Source: Paenibacillus camerounensis | GTDB taxonomy: Bacteria; Bacillota; Bacilli; Paenibacillales; Paenibacillaceae | Direction: 5' to 3' | Assembly: GCF_000723885.1 (NCBI RefSeq) | Contig: NZ_CCDG010000005.1 | Coordinates: forward strand, 49,869 to 113,868 | DNA length: 64,000 nucleotides | Shown here: piece after piece, positions 26,964 to 36,033 of the stretch | How the letters are laid out: each line of letters begins with the position of its first letter | Numbering within the stretch: position 1 is the stretch's first letter | The notes under the pieces: generated by a model | The model's database searches: none | Seen by the model: only the letters and a program-made list of their open reading frames with translations | Told to the model about the DNA's origin: nothing | Program-made: the position numbers and the translations under genes

Positions 26964-28922
26964 ATGTTCAAAGATAAGAAAGTATATATTTCACGCAATC
27001 CTTTATCCTTATCGCAGAAACGGATACCGTCCTGTTTAGGTCGGCGTAGCCGTTTTTACTTGAAGAACAGTATCCGCACCCGGCTGATGGCGCTAGTGCT
27101 GCTGGCCTCCGTGATTCCGTCGGGAATCTCGGTCACGTTCTCCTATCTCTACACCAAGCAGTCGGTGACAGAGCAGTCCGTCAAACAAAATACAAAGCTG
27201 CTCACCCTTGGTGAAAGCAATCTCAGCAGCTATTTCAGCGGGATGAACCAGCGGGCGATGTCACTCTACAGCGGAATCAATGTGCCGAGCTCCTTTTATA
27301 CGACCCTGCTTACAGCTAAGGACCCCGATGATCTGCCTGAAGGCTCGGCTGCGCCGGATACCCGGGCGGTGATTTCGACGCAGCTGTATAACCTGTTCCT
27401 CTCGGACCGGGATACGTTCCAGATCCATCTTTACGTAAGAGCGCCGAAGCAGTCCAATCTGCTGCTCGGCGGGCTGTTCCGCCGTGAAGCGGATACCTAT
27501 GTCCCGTCGGCCGTTCCGGGCGGAACCTACCGGCCGTTTATCGAGGTGACCCATCTGGATCACCAGTACGGGATGAAGTCCGGCTTTCCTAATTTCAGAT
27601 CAGGAACGGTGCCGGTTTTTACGGCACATTTCCCGCTCTACCGTGCGCCAAGTGCCGATGTACTGGCTGATCTGTCGGTCGACTTCCGGCTGGACGAATT
27701 AGAGGGGATCGCGAGGTCGATGTATAACTCCGGTACAGAACGCTTGTATGTGCTGAATGAACAGCGACAGGCACTGTATTCGTCTGATCCGGATTGGATC
27801 GGGGAGCAGGTGACAGCGGGCTGGAGCCGGCTTCCGCAGGGCAGTGAAAGCGGCCATTTCAGCTGGAAGAAGGACGGGTTCGCAGGGATTGTGATGTACC
27901 GGCATATCGATGCCCCCTTATTCAAAGGGAGTATTATCAAGCTGGTGCCATACGGGGACTTGTACGCCGATGCACGGGTCATTACCAGATTCACTACCGG
28001 TATAGGCGTGTTGTTTCTGATTCTGGGCGGGATTGTTGCAGTCGCTATCTCCATCGGCTTCACAAGACCGATCAAGAAGCTGATTGCCTTCACCCAGAAG
28101 GTGCAGATTGGCCAGCTGGATGCTCATGTCGAAGCCGAAAGTGAGGATGAATTCGGTCTCCTGACCCGCAAAATCACCGGCATGACCCGTACAATCAACG
28201 ATCTGATTCTCAAGGAATATAAGCTGGAGCTTGCTAATAAAACCAATCAGCTGAAGGCGCTGCAGGCCCAGGTCAATCCCCATTTCCTGTACAACGCCCT
28301 GCAGTCGATTGCCAGCCTGTCCCTGCGCTACAATGCGCCGAAGGTGTATGATCTTATCTACTCGCTCGGCAGCATGATGCGCTATTCCATGAATACGGAG
28401 CGGACACAGGTGCCGCTGCGGGATGAGCTGGAGCATGTGCAGAACTACGTTATTCTGCAGACTGAACGCTTCGGAGAAGAGAATCTGCGGCTGGATATTG
28501 CTGCCGGCGAGGCGGCTCTCGACATTACAGTACCCAAGATGATTCTGCAGCCCCTCGTCGAAAATATCTTCAAGCACGGGTTCGCGGACGGCATCCGCGA
28601 AGCGGTAATTACGGTTTCCTGCACGCTTGATAAGCAGGACAGGCTAATTCTTACCGTCAAGGATAACGGCAAGGGGATTCCGCAGGCAAGGCTGGCGGCA
28701 ATTGCTGCCGGACTTGCGCATACCGACAAGAACGGGCACGAAGAGATCGGCCTGTCCAACGTGCTGGCCCGGCTGCGGCTGCAGATGAGCAGCGGGACAG
28801 AGCTGCATGTGCGCAGCGAAGAGGGACAAGGGGTTACGGTTACACTGATAATTCCTCTGGAGAACCAGACCTATCACATAGACAAAGGAGCAGCAGACGA
28901 TGAAGGTACTGATCGTAGATGA
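26964..28922 (+). CDS. Two-component sensor histidine kinase (YesM type)
   Basis: A 652-residue membrane kinase. A basic N-terminal tail leads to a first span near residues 42-65 (LMALVLLASVIPSGISVTFS). An extracellular sensor domain of about 270 residues follows, then a second span (VLFLILGGIVAVAISIGF), a HAMP domain, and the His_kinase domain with phospho-acceptor in LQAQVNPHFLYNALQSI. The ATPase part has DNGKGIP and the G-box region EEIGLSNVLARL. GGAGG precedes the ATG. It overlaps the response regulator gene by 23 bases. Being divergent from a sugar importer, it probably senses that sugar or the binding protein. Confidence 0.9.
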   Translation: MFKDKKVYISRNPLSLSQKRIPSCLGRRSRFYLKNSIRTRLMALVLLASVIPSGISVTFSYLYTKQSVTEQSVKQNTKLLTLGESNLSSYFSGMNQRAMSLYSGINVPSSFYTTLLTAKDPDDLPEGSAAPDTRAVISTQLYNLFLSDRDTFQIHLYVRAPKQSNLLLGGLFRREADTYVPSAVPGGTYRPFIEVTHLDHQYGMKSGFPNFRSGTVPVFTAHFPLYRAPSADVLADLSVDFRLDELEGIARSMYNSGTERLYVLNEQRQALYSSDPDWIGEQVTAGWSRLPQGSESGHFSWKKDGFAGIVMYRHIDAPLFKGSIIKLVPYGDLYADARVITRFTTGIGVLFLILGGIVAVAISIGFTRPIKKLIAFTQKVQIGQLDAHVEAESEDEFGLLTRKITGMTRTINDLILKEYKLELANKTNQLKALQAQVNPHFLYNALQSIASLSLRYNAPKVYDLIYSLGSMMRYSMNTERTQVPLRDELEHVQNYVILQTERFGEENLRLDIAAGEAALDITVPKMILQPLVENIFKHGFADGIREAVITVSCTLDKQDRLILTVKDNGKGIPQARLAAIAAGLAHTDKNGHEEIGLSNVLARLRLQMSSGTELHVRSEEGQGVTVTLIIPLENQTYHIDKGAADDEGTDRR

Positions 28923-30468
28923 TGAGAAGCATGTGCGGGAAGCAATCCGCTATTTTGTACCGTGGGAGAAGCATCAGATTGCCGGCATCTTTGAGGCGAC
29001 GAACGGGCAGGAAGCAATGCTGATTATGCAGGAGGAGCAGCCTGCGGTGGTGTTCACCGATATGCGGATGCCGCTGATGGATGGTGCTGAGCTGCTGGAA
29101 TGGCTGCACGGAAATTATCCCGGGACGAAGACGATTGTAATCAGCGGCTATCAGGACTTTAACTATGTGAAGCCCGCAATCGTCTACGGCGGGACGGACT
29201 ATCTGCTCAAGCCGCTTAACAGCAGGCAGCTGATCGCTGCTGCGGAGCATGCCTTCAAGCTGTGGCGGGAGGAGGAGGCGGAGCGGCAGCAGACCTGCAG
29301 CCGGAATATACAGCTGAATGTGCTGCGGCCGCTCTACTGGGACAAAATGCTCTCGGATCTGGTGGCGGGCCATGCCTCCTTTAAGGAGCTGAAGCCTGCG
29401 CTGCACGAGGAACTCGGCATGCCGGAGCAGGCTGCCGTCTGCCGGGCTGCCGTCATCTCGCTGCAGCACAGTGACGGCCGGCTGCTTCAGCGGTTCCATG
29501 GCGATGTCGGGTTGACCTCCTTTGTGCTGGCCAATGTCTGCAATGAAGTCATTGCTGCGGAGCAGAGCGGGTACGCCTTCCGCAGCTGGCAGGCAGGTGC
29601 AGATATTGTGATGCTGTTCTGGGCGGATGTACCGGAGGCGGAGGCACAGCTGCAGCGCATCAACGAGTCGGTCAGAGCGGTCTACGGAGTGCAAATGGAT
29701 ATCGGGCTTAGCGGGGTGTGCTCCTTCCCGGAGGGCCTGCAGTCTGCGTTCCGTCAGGCACGGGAAGGATTGAGCGAACGCAATCTGCTGCAACGGGAAG
29801 GGCGGATTCACCTGTATAGGGAGCAGCGGGAGGGTAGTGGATCTGCTAAAGACTACGTCCTGGAAGGATTGCCGGAAAAGCTCGGATTGGCTGTGTTATC
29901 GGGAGATCCGGAGCGGATGCAGCAGGTTATCGGTGAATGGGGTGAACGGCTCGGCGGGCTGCCTGTGCTGACAGAGAGCAGCCTCATGCATCAGCAGGAG
30001 CAGATTTGTGCCGTCCTGCAGCGCTGGTGCCCTGAAGCGGAAATTGTGATCGAATCCTGCTATGACGCAGAAGGGCTATTCTCGATTCGCAGCTGGCAGA
30101 ATCAGCTGAAAGCCCTGCTGCAGCGTCTGTCCAGGGGAGGCTCGTCAACCCCCGACAGCCGGCTAGTGCAGGAGATCCGTGAATATCTGGAGGTGAACTA
30201 CGCCAGTGACATGACGCTGCAGCATATTGCCGAGCGCTTCTTCATCAGCCGCGAGAATGTATCGCGTAAGTTCAAGCAGATTAGCGGCGGGAACCTGTCG
30301 GATTATTTAACTGCCTTACGGATCGGCAAGGCTAAGACACTGCTTCGCAATACGAGTCTGCGGCTGTCACAGATTTCCGGGCTGGTCGGCTATGAGGATG
30401 AGAAATATTTCAGCCGGGTATTCAAAAAAGCCACCGGCCTGACCCCGCGCGAATACCGCAAGCAGTAG
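28900..30468 (+). CDS. AraC-family response regulator (YesN type)
   Basis: A 522-residue regulator with an N-terminal receiver domain (DDEK acidic pair at 7-8, phosphorylated Asp54 in VFTDMRMP, Lys near LLKPLN), a middle region of about 270 residues, and a C-terminal AraC-type double helix-turn-helix (ISRENVSRKFKQISG, KYFSRVFKKATGLTPREYR). The start lies inside the kinase gene behind AAAGGAGCAGC. It should activate the divergent importer genes, and the repeated motif upstream of them is a candidate target. Confidence 0.92.
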   Translation: MKVLIVDDEKHVREAIRYFVPWEKHQIAGIFEATNGQEAMLIMQEEQPAVVFTDMRMPLMDGAELLEWLHGNYPGTKTIVISGYQDFNYVKPAIVYGGTDYLLKPLNSRQLIAAAEHAFKLWREEEAERQQTCSRNIQLNVLRPLYWDKMLSDLVAGHASFKELKPALHEELGMPEQAAVCRAAVISLQHSDGRLLQRFHGDVGLTSFVLANVCNEVIAAEQSGYAFRSWQAGADIVMLFWADVPEAEAQLQRINESVRAVYGVQMDIGLSGVCSFPEGLQSAFRQAREGLSERNLLQREGRIHLYREQREGSGSAKDYVLEGLPEKLGLAVLSGDPERMQQVIGEWGERLGGLPVLTESSLMHQQEQICAVLQRWCPEAEIVIESCYDAEGLFSIRSWQNQLKALLQRLSRGGSSTPDSRLVQEIREYLEVNYASDMTLQHIAERFFISRENVSRKFKQISGGNLSDYLTALRIGKAKTLLRNTSLRLSQISGLVGYEDEKYFSRVFKKATGLTPREYRKQ

Positions 30469-30490
30469 CTGCACTGCTTGCGGTATTATT
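30456..30490. terminator. Terminator overlapping the response-regulator stop codon
   Basis: CCGCAAGCAG at 30456-30465 is the end of the coding sequence and pairs with CTGCTTGCGG at 30474-30483, followed by TATTATT. It serves two convergent genes. Confidence 0.7.
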
Positions 30491-30497
30491 CTGGGAC

Positions 30498-31625
30498 TTA
30501 TTTAAAATAATCAGCCAGCCCTTCGGCAATAGCCTTGGCGGCTTTTTTCTGATAGCTGGAGGTGCGCACAATCGCCTCGTCGTAAGGATTGCTCAGGAAC
30601 CCCAGCTCCACCAGGGCAGCAGGAATCCTGTTCTCGCGCAGAATATGATAATTGCCGTAGGACAGCCCGTTGCTCTTGAGGCCGATTCCCTGTCCCAGCC
30701 GGTTCTCAATCGCCCGGGCCAGCCGCAAATCGTCCGATTCTGAATAGAAGAAGGTCAGCGTTCCCGATACATTTTTTGGCGAAGAATTATAATGAACACT
30801 GACAAAAGCATCCGCATCCGCCGAATGGCCAATCTGCACCCTGCGGGCAAGCGTCGGCTTCTGGCTTGCTGTAGTCCTTGTCATCTGAACTGTTGCACCC
30901 TTAGCGGTTAAGTAATCCCTTAAGTAGAAGGCTGTCTGCAGGGTCAGGTCCTTCTCCATGGTATTGTAAGTGGTACCAAGCATGCCGGGATCGCTGCCCC
31001 CGTGCCCGGCATCAATAACGATCAGCTTGCTGCCGATCTTGCTCACACCCTTGGAGCTTGTACTTGCCGCGGATGCAGTGGTTACACCGCCTGATGAGCC
31101 TCCGCCGGAAAGATACTGCGCCGATACCCAGCCGATTTCGCCTGCGGTTGTCCTGATCCGCGCCCAGCCGTCCTGGCGCGCCAGCACCGTTACTTTATCC
31201 TTGGCCTTCAGCGAGCCGACCACGGCATAGCCGGTTCCCGGACCGCCTCTGATCCGCAAGGAGTCCGCGGTTACAGTTGCGGAACTGCTGCCGGAGGAGG
31301 CCTTGACTGTTGATACTGAGGAGCCGGCTGCGGTTGAAGCCGAGCCGCCTTCCACTTTCTTAAGATAGTATCCCGCTACCCAGCCGGTTACTGAGCCGGA
31401 GCGGACCTTCATCCAGCCATGCTGCTCGTCGGTTACAGTTACGGTAGTGCCGTTTTTTAAGAATCCGACGGCGGAGGCTCCTGCAGCCGGCTCGCTGCGG
31501 ACAGTAAGGGAACTGGCGTATACCTTTGCTGTGTAAGCGGCCGCAGCTTCCGCCTGGCAGAACGTAAGCAGAGCGCCGGTTAAGAGACCGGCCAGCAGTA
31601 GTGCTTTATGTATGCTTTTAATCAT
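30498..31625 (-). CDS. N-acetylmuramoyl-L-alanine amidase with two SH3 domains
   Basis: A 375-residue secreted wall hydrolase. The signal peptide (LLLAGLLTGALLTFCQAEA) is followed by two bacterial SH3_3 domains (about 33-92 and 115-172: SLTVRSEPAAGASAVGFL and SLRIRGGPGTGYAVVGSL). A Ser-rich linker leads to an Amidase_3 domain. Zinc ligands and catalytic residues are visible in VIDAGHGG, NTMEKDLTL, FVSVHYNSS and ALVELGFLSN. It should cut the bond between muramic acid and L-alanine. The ribosome site is a modest ACGAGG. Confidence 0.93.
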   Translation of the reverse strand: MIKSIHKALLLAGLLTGALLTFCQAEAAAAYTAKVYASSLTVRSEPAAGASAVGFLKNGTTVTVTDEQHGWMKVRSGSVTGWVAGYYLKKVEGGSASTAAGSSVSTVKASSGSSSATVTADSLRIRGGPGTGYAVVGSLKAKDKVTVLARQDGWARIRTTAGEIGWVSAQYLSGGGSSGGVTTASAASTSSKGVSKIGSKLIVIDAGHGGSDPGMLGTTYNTMEKDLTLQTAFYLRDYLTAKGATVQMTRTTASQKPTLARRVQIGHSADADAFVSVHYNSSPKNVSGTLTFFYSESDDLRLARAIENRLGQGIGLKSNGLSYGNYHILRENRIPAALVELGFLSNPYDEAIVRTSSYQKKAAKAIAEGLADYFK

Positions 31626-31784
31626 ATGAAGCCTCGTTTCCCGGGGTAATAAACTGATATTACCCGCTCTGCCGGCAGAGGAACAGGCTTTTATCTAAAA
31701 TCTTAAGAAAATGAGGCTCTGTTCCTAGACGCTAAACGACTGTATAATTATTACATATCGCCAAACTGACAAAGGAGATCATCC

Positions 31785-32789
31785 GTGACCAGACCAAAAT
31801 GTTTCATTGGATCTTCCAGAGAATCTATCCGTTATGCAAGAGCGGTACATGAGCAGCTGAAGCGGGAGGCCCAGGTGTACCCCTGGTACGCCAGCGCCTT
31901 CCGTTCAGGCGAATATACGATGGAGGCGCTGGAGCGGCATCTGGATGAAAGTGATTTTGCCGTATTTATCTTCTCGCCTGATGATGTGGCCCGGATCCGC
32001 GGCAAATACTATTATGTAACCCGGGATAATACGCAGTTTGAGATGGGGCTGTTCTGGGCGCGGCTGCGCCGCAGCAGGGTATTCTGTCTGCTGCCAGACC
32101 AGATATCGCCGCGCAGTGATCTTATTCCCGGCACCGATGTGGAGGAATATCATCTTATGTCGGACCTGGCGGGGCTTACGCTGCTGGATTATGAATATCA
32201 GCATGACAATCCGGTTGCAGCGGTGGATGTCAGCTGCGGGAAGATCATGGACAGTATTCATGAGCAGGGTGCTTATAGCGACCCGCACAAGGAATTGGCA
32301 CAGCTGAAGCTTGAACTCAGGCGCAAAGAAAGTATCCTTCATTTCTTTTGGCAATATAATAGTAATGTGGCCTTACCTGAGGCAGCAGAGAAATATCAGG
32401 CGCTCAGCGAGGCGATCCGTAACTCCTTCGTACCGCCGGAGCAATGCCGGGTGATTGGCGCCGCATTGTGGCGGGCCGGCGGGGCGGAGGGCCTGAAGCA
32501 GGTCGGCGGCAATGTGGGCCGCGGGCATATCTATCCGTTTGCGCCGGAGGGGGAGGAACAGGATAAACGTCCGGGGGTAATGGATGCTTTTATACGCCGG
32601 GAATGGACGTTTTTACAACGGACGGAAGTTGCGGAGGTCTATATCCTATGCTATCCTTTAGGTGAAAAGCATGTCCTTTCTGTACATTTTTCCGGCAATG
32701 ACGGGCTGTCGGCTGAGGATCTGAAGGCAACCGTCACGTATAACCGGGATTTGTTCCGTACCGTCAATCATTTAGTGGGAGGGGACTAG
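31785..32789 (+). CDS. TIR-like nucleotide-binding protein (CAP12/PF10137 type) with unknown C-terminal domain
   Basis: A 334-residue protein. The N-terminal 140 residues match the TIR-like family of CAP12-type effectors: KCFIGSSRESIRYARAV, then YASAFRSGEYTMEALERHL, ESDFAVFIFSPDD, and RDNTQFEMGLFWARL with the conserved Glu86 that acts in NAD+ cleavage in related enzymes. A helix follows (about 168-200). The last 130 residues may be a GAF-like sensor domain (VIGAALWRAGG, VAEVYILCYPL), but I do not recognise it. It starts at GTG behind AAAGGAG. A 75-residue basic protein follows after three bases. NAD-depleting antiphage defence or nucleotide signalling is possible. No cyclase gene is present. 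Confidence 0.75.
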   Translation: MTRPKCFIGSSRESIRYARAVHEQLKREAQVYPWYASAFRSGEYTMEALERHLDESDFAVFIFSPDDVARIRGKYYYVTRDNTQFEMGLFWARLRRSRVFCLLPDQISPRSDLIPGTDVEEYHLMSDLAGLTLLDYEYQHDNPVAAVDVSCGKIMDSIHEQGAYSDPHKELAQLKLELRRKESILHFFWQYNSNVALPEAAEKYQALSEAIRNSFVPPEQCRVIGAALWRAGGAEGLKQVGGNVGRGHIYPFAPEGEEQDKRPGVMDAFIRREWTFLQRTEVAEVYILCYPLGEKHVLSVHFSGNDGLSAEDLKATVTYNRDLFRTVNHLVGGD

Positions 32790-32792
32790 AGC

Positions 32793-33020
32793 ATGAAGAA
32801 TATGAAGGGTGTAGTCAGTCTTTCAGGCGCTGTCCGCCGGTCCGCAGGCGGGGGCCCAGGCACAAGCCGCAGCAAAGGCAGGAAGAATGCCGGCCGTACC
32901 GCCAAGCCGTCTGCCGCATCCGATTACGTCTATCTCGCGCCGTCTGTTAACGGCGGGGATGAGGAGTACAAGAAGCTGGTCAGCGGCAAGGTCGATAACA
33001 AGAAGCCATCATTCGCTTAA
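32793..33020 (+). CDS. Small basic protein coupled to the TIR-like gene
   Basis: A 75-residue protein that I do not recognise. The first 40 residues are strongly basic and Gly/Ser-rich (RRSAGGGPGTSRSKGRKNAG), as in a disordered nucleic-acid-binding tail. The last part is more acidic (NGGDEEYKKLVSG). GGGAGGGG lies within the end of the TIR-like gene, and only three bases separate the genes, so they are co-translated. It could be a partner or regulator of the TIR-like protein. Confidence 0.6.
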   Translation: MKNMKGVVSLSGAVRRSAGGGPGTSRSKGRKNAGRTAKPSAASDYVYLAPSVNGGDEEYKKLVSGKVDNKKPSFA

Positions 33021-33132
33021 CTTCATATTTGTAACCCAGCAGGTAAGTTCAGGCTCCCGGAGATCCGGGGGCTTTTTTCATGTGCGGGGGAGTAGCTCTC
33101 CTTGGCCGGACGGAGTAGCCGGAGAAGCTAAG

Positions 33133-33683
33133 TCGGCCCGTCAGGCCGAAGTAGCTGGAATCAAAGGCATTTCGGCCTTTGAATCGGCGTGTCAGGCCGA
33201 AATAGCCTGAATCAAAGGCATTTTTGCCTTTGAATGGGCCCGTCAGGCCGAAGTAGCCTGAATCAAAGGCATTTTTGCCTTTGAATCGGCCCGTCAAGCC
33301 GAAGTAGCCGGAATCAAAGGCATTTTTGCCTTTGAATCGGCGCGTCAGGCCGAAATAGCCTGAATCAAAGGCATTTTTGCCTTTGAATCGGCGCGTCAAG
33401 CCGAAATAGCCTGAATCAAAGGCATTTTTGCCTTTGAATCGGCGCGTCAGGCCGAAATAGCCGGAATCAAAGGCACTTTTGCCTTTGAATCGGCCCGTCA
33501 GGCCGAAATAGCCGGAATCAAAGGCATTTTTGCCTTTGAATGGGCCCGTCAGGCCGAAGTAGCCGGAATCAAAGGCACTTTTGCCTTTGAATCGGCGCGT
33601 CAGGCTGAAGTAGCCGGAATCAAAGGCATTTTTGCCTTTGAATGGGCCCGTCAGGCCGGAGTAGCCGGAATCAAAGGCAGCAC
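33133..33683. repeat. 51-bp tandem array of paired hairpins
   Basis: Ten full and one partial copy of a 51-bp unit begin at 33133, 33184, 33235 and so on. Each unit has two short inverted repeats: CGGC...GCCG with a CGTCA-type loop, and CAAAGGC...GCCTTTG with a loop such as ATTTTT. Changes fall mostly in the loops (ATTTTT, ACTTTT, ATTTCG). The period is a multiple of three, so the minus strand stays open as a 17-residue repeat; I do not think it is a real protein. The array fills the space between two convergent genes (33021-33694), in which I see no other gene. Confidence 0.9.
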
Positions 33684-33694
33684 TTTTGCTGTAT

Positions 33695-34951
33695 CTAACG
33701 CAAAGCTGCAGTATCCGGTGCTGCAACGGTGTTTTTCGTATTCCGTGTACGCATGTGCTTCCACCCCGCCGCCCGGATCAGTCCCGTACCGGCCAGCGTA
33801 ATGATAGCCAGCAGCCCGAACACGGGCCAGGCCGCCTGAAATCCGAAGATCCCCAGCAGCCCCCCTCCGGCGACCGGACCGCTTATCGTGCCAAGCTTCA
33901 CCATTTCAGCGCAGCCAAAGTACAGCCCTTTATTATCCGCAGAAGACAGCTCATCCACCAGGGCATCAAACCGCGCACCGATCAGCAGCTCTCCCAGACT
34001 GAATACGGCAATGAATAGCAGCAGCGGAAGATAGGCGGGAGGAAAGAGGAAGAACAGGAAGCTGAGTCCGATCAGCAGGTTGCTGAGCAGCACCACATTG
34101 AACGGATTCCAGCCGGAAATCAGGCGCAGTACGGCGAACTGGGCAGCCAGGATGACAACGGCGTTGACCGACAGCAGGATGGAATACAGCCGGGTACCGT
34201 CTGTGAGCAGGGCAGTGCCCGACAGATACTGGGAGACGGTTCCGTTAAGCTGCGAATAGCCGAAGTAGGAGAAGCTCATGCCTGCAATCAGCAGCAGGTA
34301 GACCTGATCTTTGCGGATTACGGAGAGAGCCTGCAGGCTGCGGACGTTGTTTGCTTGAGCAGAAACGGAGGTCCGGGCAGCGGAGGTGTTACGGAAAAAG
34401 AACATCGTGGAGGCGCCGTACAGAATGTACATAAACCCGAGGATGACGTAAGGGAACAGGGACATTTTCATATTGAACAGCAGGCTGAGCAAGGGGCCGG
34501 CAAAGCAGCCGGCGTTAATCGCCGTGTACCTCAGGTTGAAGACGAGCAGACGGTGCTCCGGGAGCGATTCTTCGGACAGCACTTTTTTGCTGGCAGGCTC
34601 AAATAGCGAATAACAAAGGCCGTTCAGGGCATTCAGAACCAGAAAGCTCCAGAAGCTCTCGGCGTAATAAAACAGGATAAACACGGTTCCCCAGACAAGG
34701 GGGGTATACAGGATGATGTTGCGGAGCGGAAGTTTGTCGGCAAGTGTGCCCCCAAGCCAGCTGAAGGCTACCCCTGCCAGCGGATTAACCGCGAGGATCA
34801 GACTGGTGAGCAGGAGCGGGATGTGCTTTTGACCGGTCAGAAAAATGGCCAGATAAGGGACGCTCATGAACAGGGCGGTTCTTGTAAAAAGAGTGCCGGC
34901 GAGAATATTCCATACTTTGCTGTTGAGCTGATATGCAGCACGCAGATTCAT
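33695..34951 (-). CDS. MFS transporter
   Basis: A 418-residue major facilitator with about twelve hydrophobic segments. SWLGGTLADKLPLRN is the family's loop 2-3 signature (GxxxDxxxxR type). RFDALVDELS lies in the second half. GGAGG sits nine bases before the ATG. It is probably a drug or peptide exporter, but the substrate is unknown. It is divergent from an Rgg-like regulator with a 110-bp shared promoter region, so that regulator probably controls it. Confidence 0.88.
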   Translation of the reverse strand: MNLRAAYQLNSKVWNILAGTLFTRTALFMSVPYLAIFLTGQKHIPLLLTSLILAVNPLAGVAFSWLGGTLADKLPLRNIILYTPLVWGTVFILFYYAESFWSFLVLNALNGLCYSLFEPASKKVLSEESLPEHRLLVFNLRYTAINAGCFAGPLLSLLFNMKMSLFPYVILGFMYILYGASTMFFFRNTSAARTSVSAQANNVRSLQALSVIRKDQVYLLLIAGMSFSYFGYSQLNGTVSQYLSGTALLTDGTRLYSILLSVNAVVILAAQFAVLRLISGWNPFNVVLLSNLLIGLSFLFFLFPPAYLPLLLFIAVFSLGELLIGARFDALVDELSSADNKGLYFGCAEMVKLGTISGPVAGGGLLGIFGFQAAWPVFGLLAIITLAGTGLIRAAGWKHMRTRNTKNTVAAPDTAALR

Positions 34952-35063
34952 TGTCGTTATCCTCCAAAATCTGTATTTTCATTGTGCCGAGTGTAGCATA
35001 CAATAAAAAATAGCTTAGCAAAATGTGCCGGATACTCACACAGGGAAACGGAGGAGAGGAGCA

Positions 35064-35930
35064 ATGATTCTTGGCCGGACGATCGGACAGATCCGCAGGT
35101 CCAAGGGAGTGAGCCAGGCGGTGCTGGCAAGGGGTATCATGAGCCGCTCCAACCTCTCGCGCTTTGAAGGCGGGCATTATTATCCGGGCTACGACAAGCT
35201 GATTCTGCTGCTGGATAAGCTGGAAATGTCGCTGGAGGAGCTGCTGTTTCTGCATCAGGACAATGCTCCGCAGGTGAAGCGGACCCTGCATCTGAAGCTA
35301 ACGGAAGCAGGGAACCGCTACGACTTCGCCCTGGTCAGGGAGGTCAGCCGGGAGTGCCGGTTGATGTATGAATCCACGCAGACTGAAGCGTACTACCACC
35401 TGTATCTGCTCGGGCAAGGGGTTCTGGTCCAGTACGGGCATGCGGATGAAGTGACAACACTGCAGGAGATCGCGGATTACATCAAGCCGTACTTGCTCGG
35501 CGTGGATAAATGGTACCTGTACGAATTCAAGCTGCTGAATAACTTTTTGTTCACGCTTAGCAGCAGCGATGCGGTTTTTTTCGGCCTCAGGGGGACAAAG
35601 GAATTCGACAGATACAACTCCTTTCCCGAGAGCAGAACGGTCCAGCAGCATCTGCTGCAGAATCTCTCGATCCGGTGCCTGAAGGAGCACAATTATGAGC
35701 AGAGCCTGCTGTTTCTGCAAAAAGCGCTGCCGTTAGCCGATAAAACCCATCTGCTCTACGACAAAATTGTCACGCTGATCTACTATGAGCTCACGCTGCT
35801 CTGCCTGAAGCAGAAGGAGAGTCCGGCGGAGCTGAGGGGCTACCTGAACATCCTCAGGCAGCTTGATTTCGAGGACAGCTACCAGGCTCTGCTCAAGGCA
35901 TGCCGCGGGCATCTGGGGGAACGGCTGTAA
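35064..35930 (+). CDS. Rgg/GadR-type transcriptional regulator
   Basis: A 288-residue cytoplasmic regulator. Residues 1-65 form an XRE-type helix-turn-helix (GRTIGQIRRSKGVSQAVLAR, then SNLSRFEGGHYYPGYDKL). The rest is a helical repeat domain typical of Rgg/MutR proteins, which bind short peptides in streptococci. GGAGAGGAG precedes ATG 35064, so the 13-residue extension from 35025 is not needed. I found no peptide pheromone gene beside it. It is divergent from the MFS exporter. Confidence 0.8.
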   Translation: MILGRTIGQIRRSKGVSQAVLARGIMSRSNLSRFEGGHYYPGYDKLILLLDKLEMSLEELLFLHQDNAPQVKRTLHLKLTEAGNRYDFALVREVSRECRLMYESTQTEAYYHLYLLGQGVLVQYGHADEVTTLQEIADYIKPYLLGVDKWYLYEFKLLNNFLFTLSSSDAVFFGLRGTKEFDRYNSFPESRTVQQHLLQNLSIRCLKEHNYEQSLLFLQKALPLADKTHLLYDKIVTLIYYELTLLCLKQKESPAELRGYLNILRQLDFEDSYQALLKACRGHLGERL

Positions 35931-35955
35931 GCCGCTGCTGAACAGTCCCGTTAAC

Positions 35956-36008
35956 GCAGACAAGCTGCGCGTCCATGTAATAGGACAGCGCAGCTTGTCT
36001 GCAGGTTT
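35956..36008. terminator. Terminator between the Rgg-like gene and the monooxygenase gene
   Basis: GCAGACAAGCTGCGC at 35956-35970 pairs perfectly with its complement at 35988-36002, followed by AGGTTTATT. Confidence 0.75.
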
Positions 36009-36033
36009 ATTGTACAATTGGCCTGGCCCGAAA

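Noticed and set aside
33049..33726. 225-residue minus-strand ORF of 17-residue repeats
   Set aside because: It is produced by the 51-bp hairpin array, whose period is a multiple of three. No ribosome site was found, the stems explain the sequence, and it runs into the end of the MFS gene.
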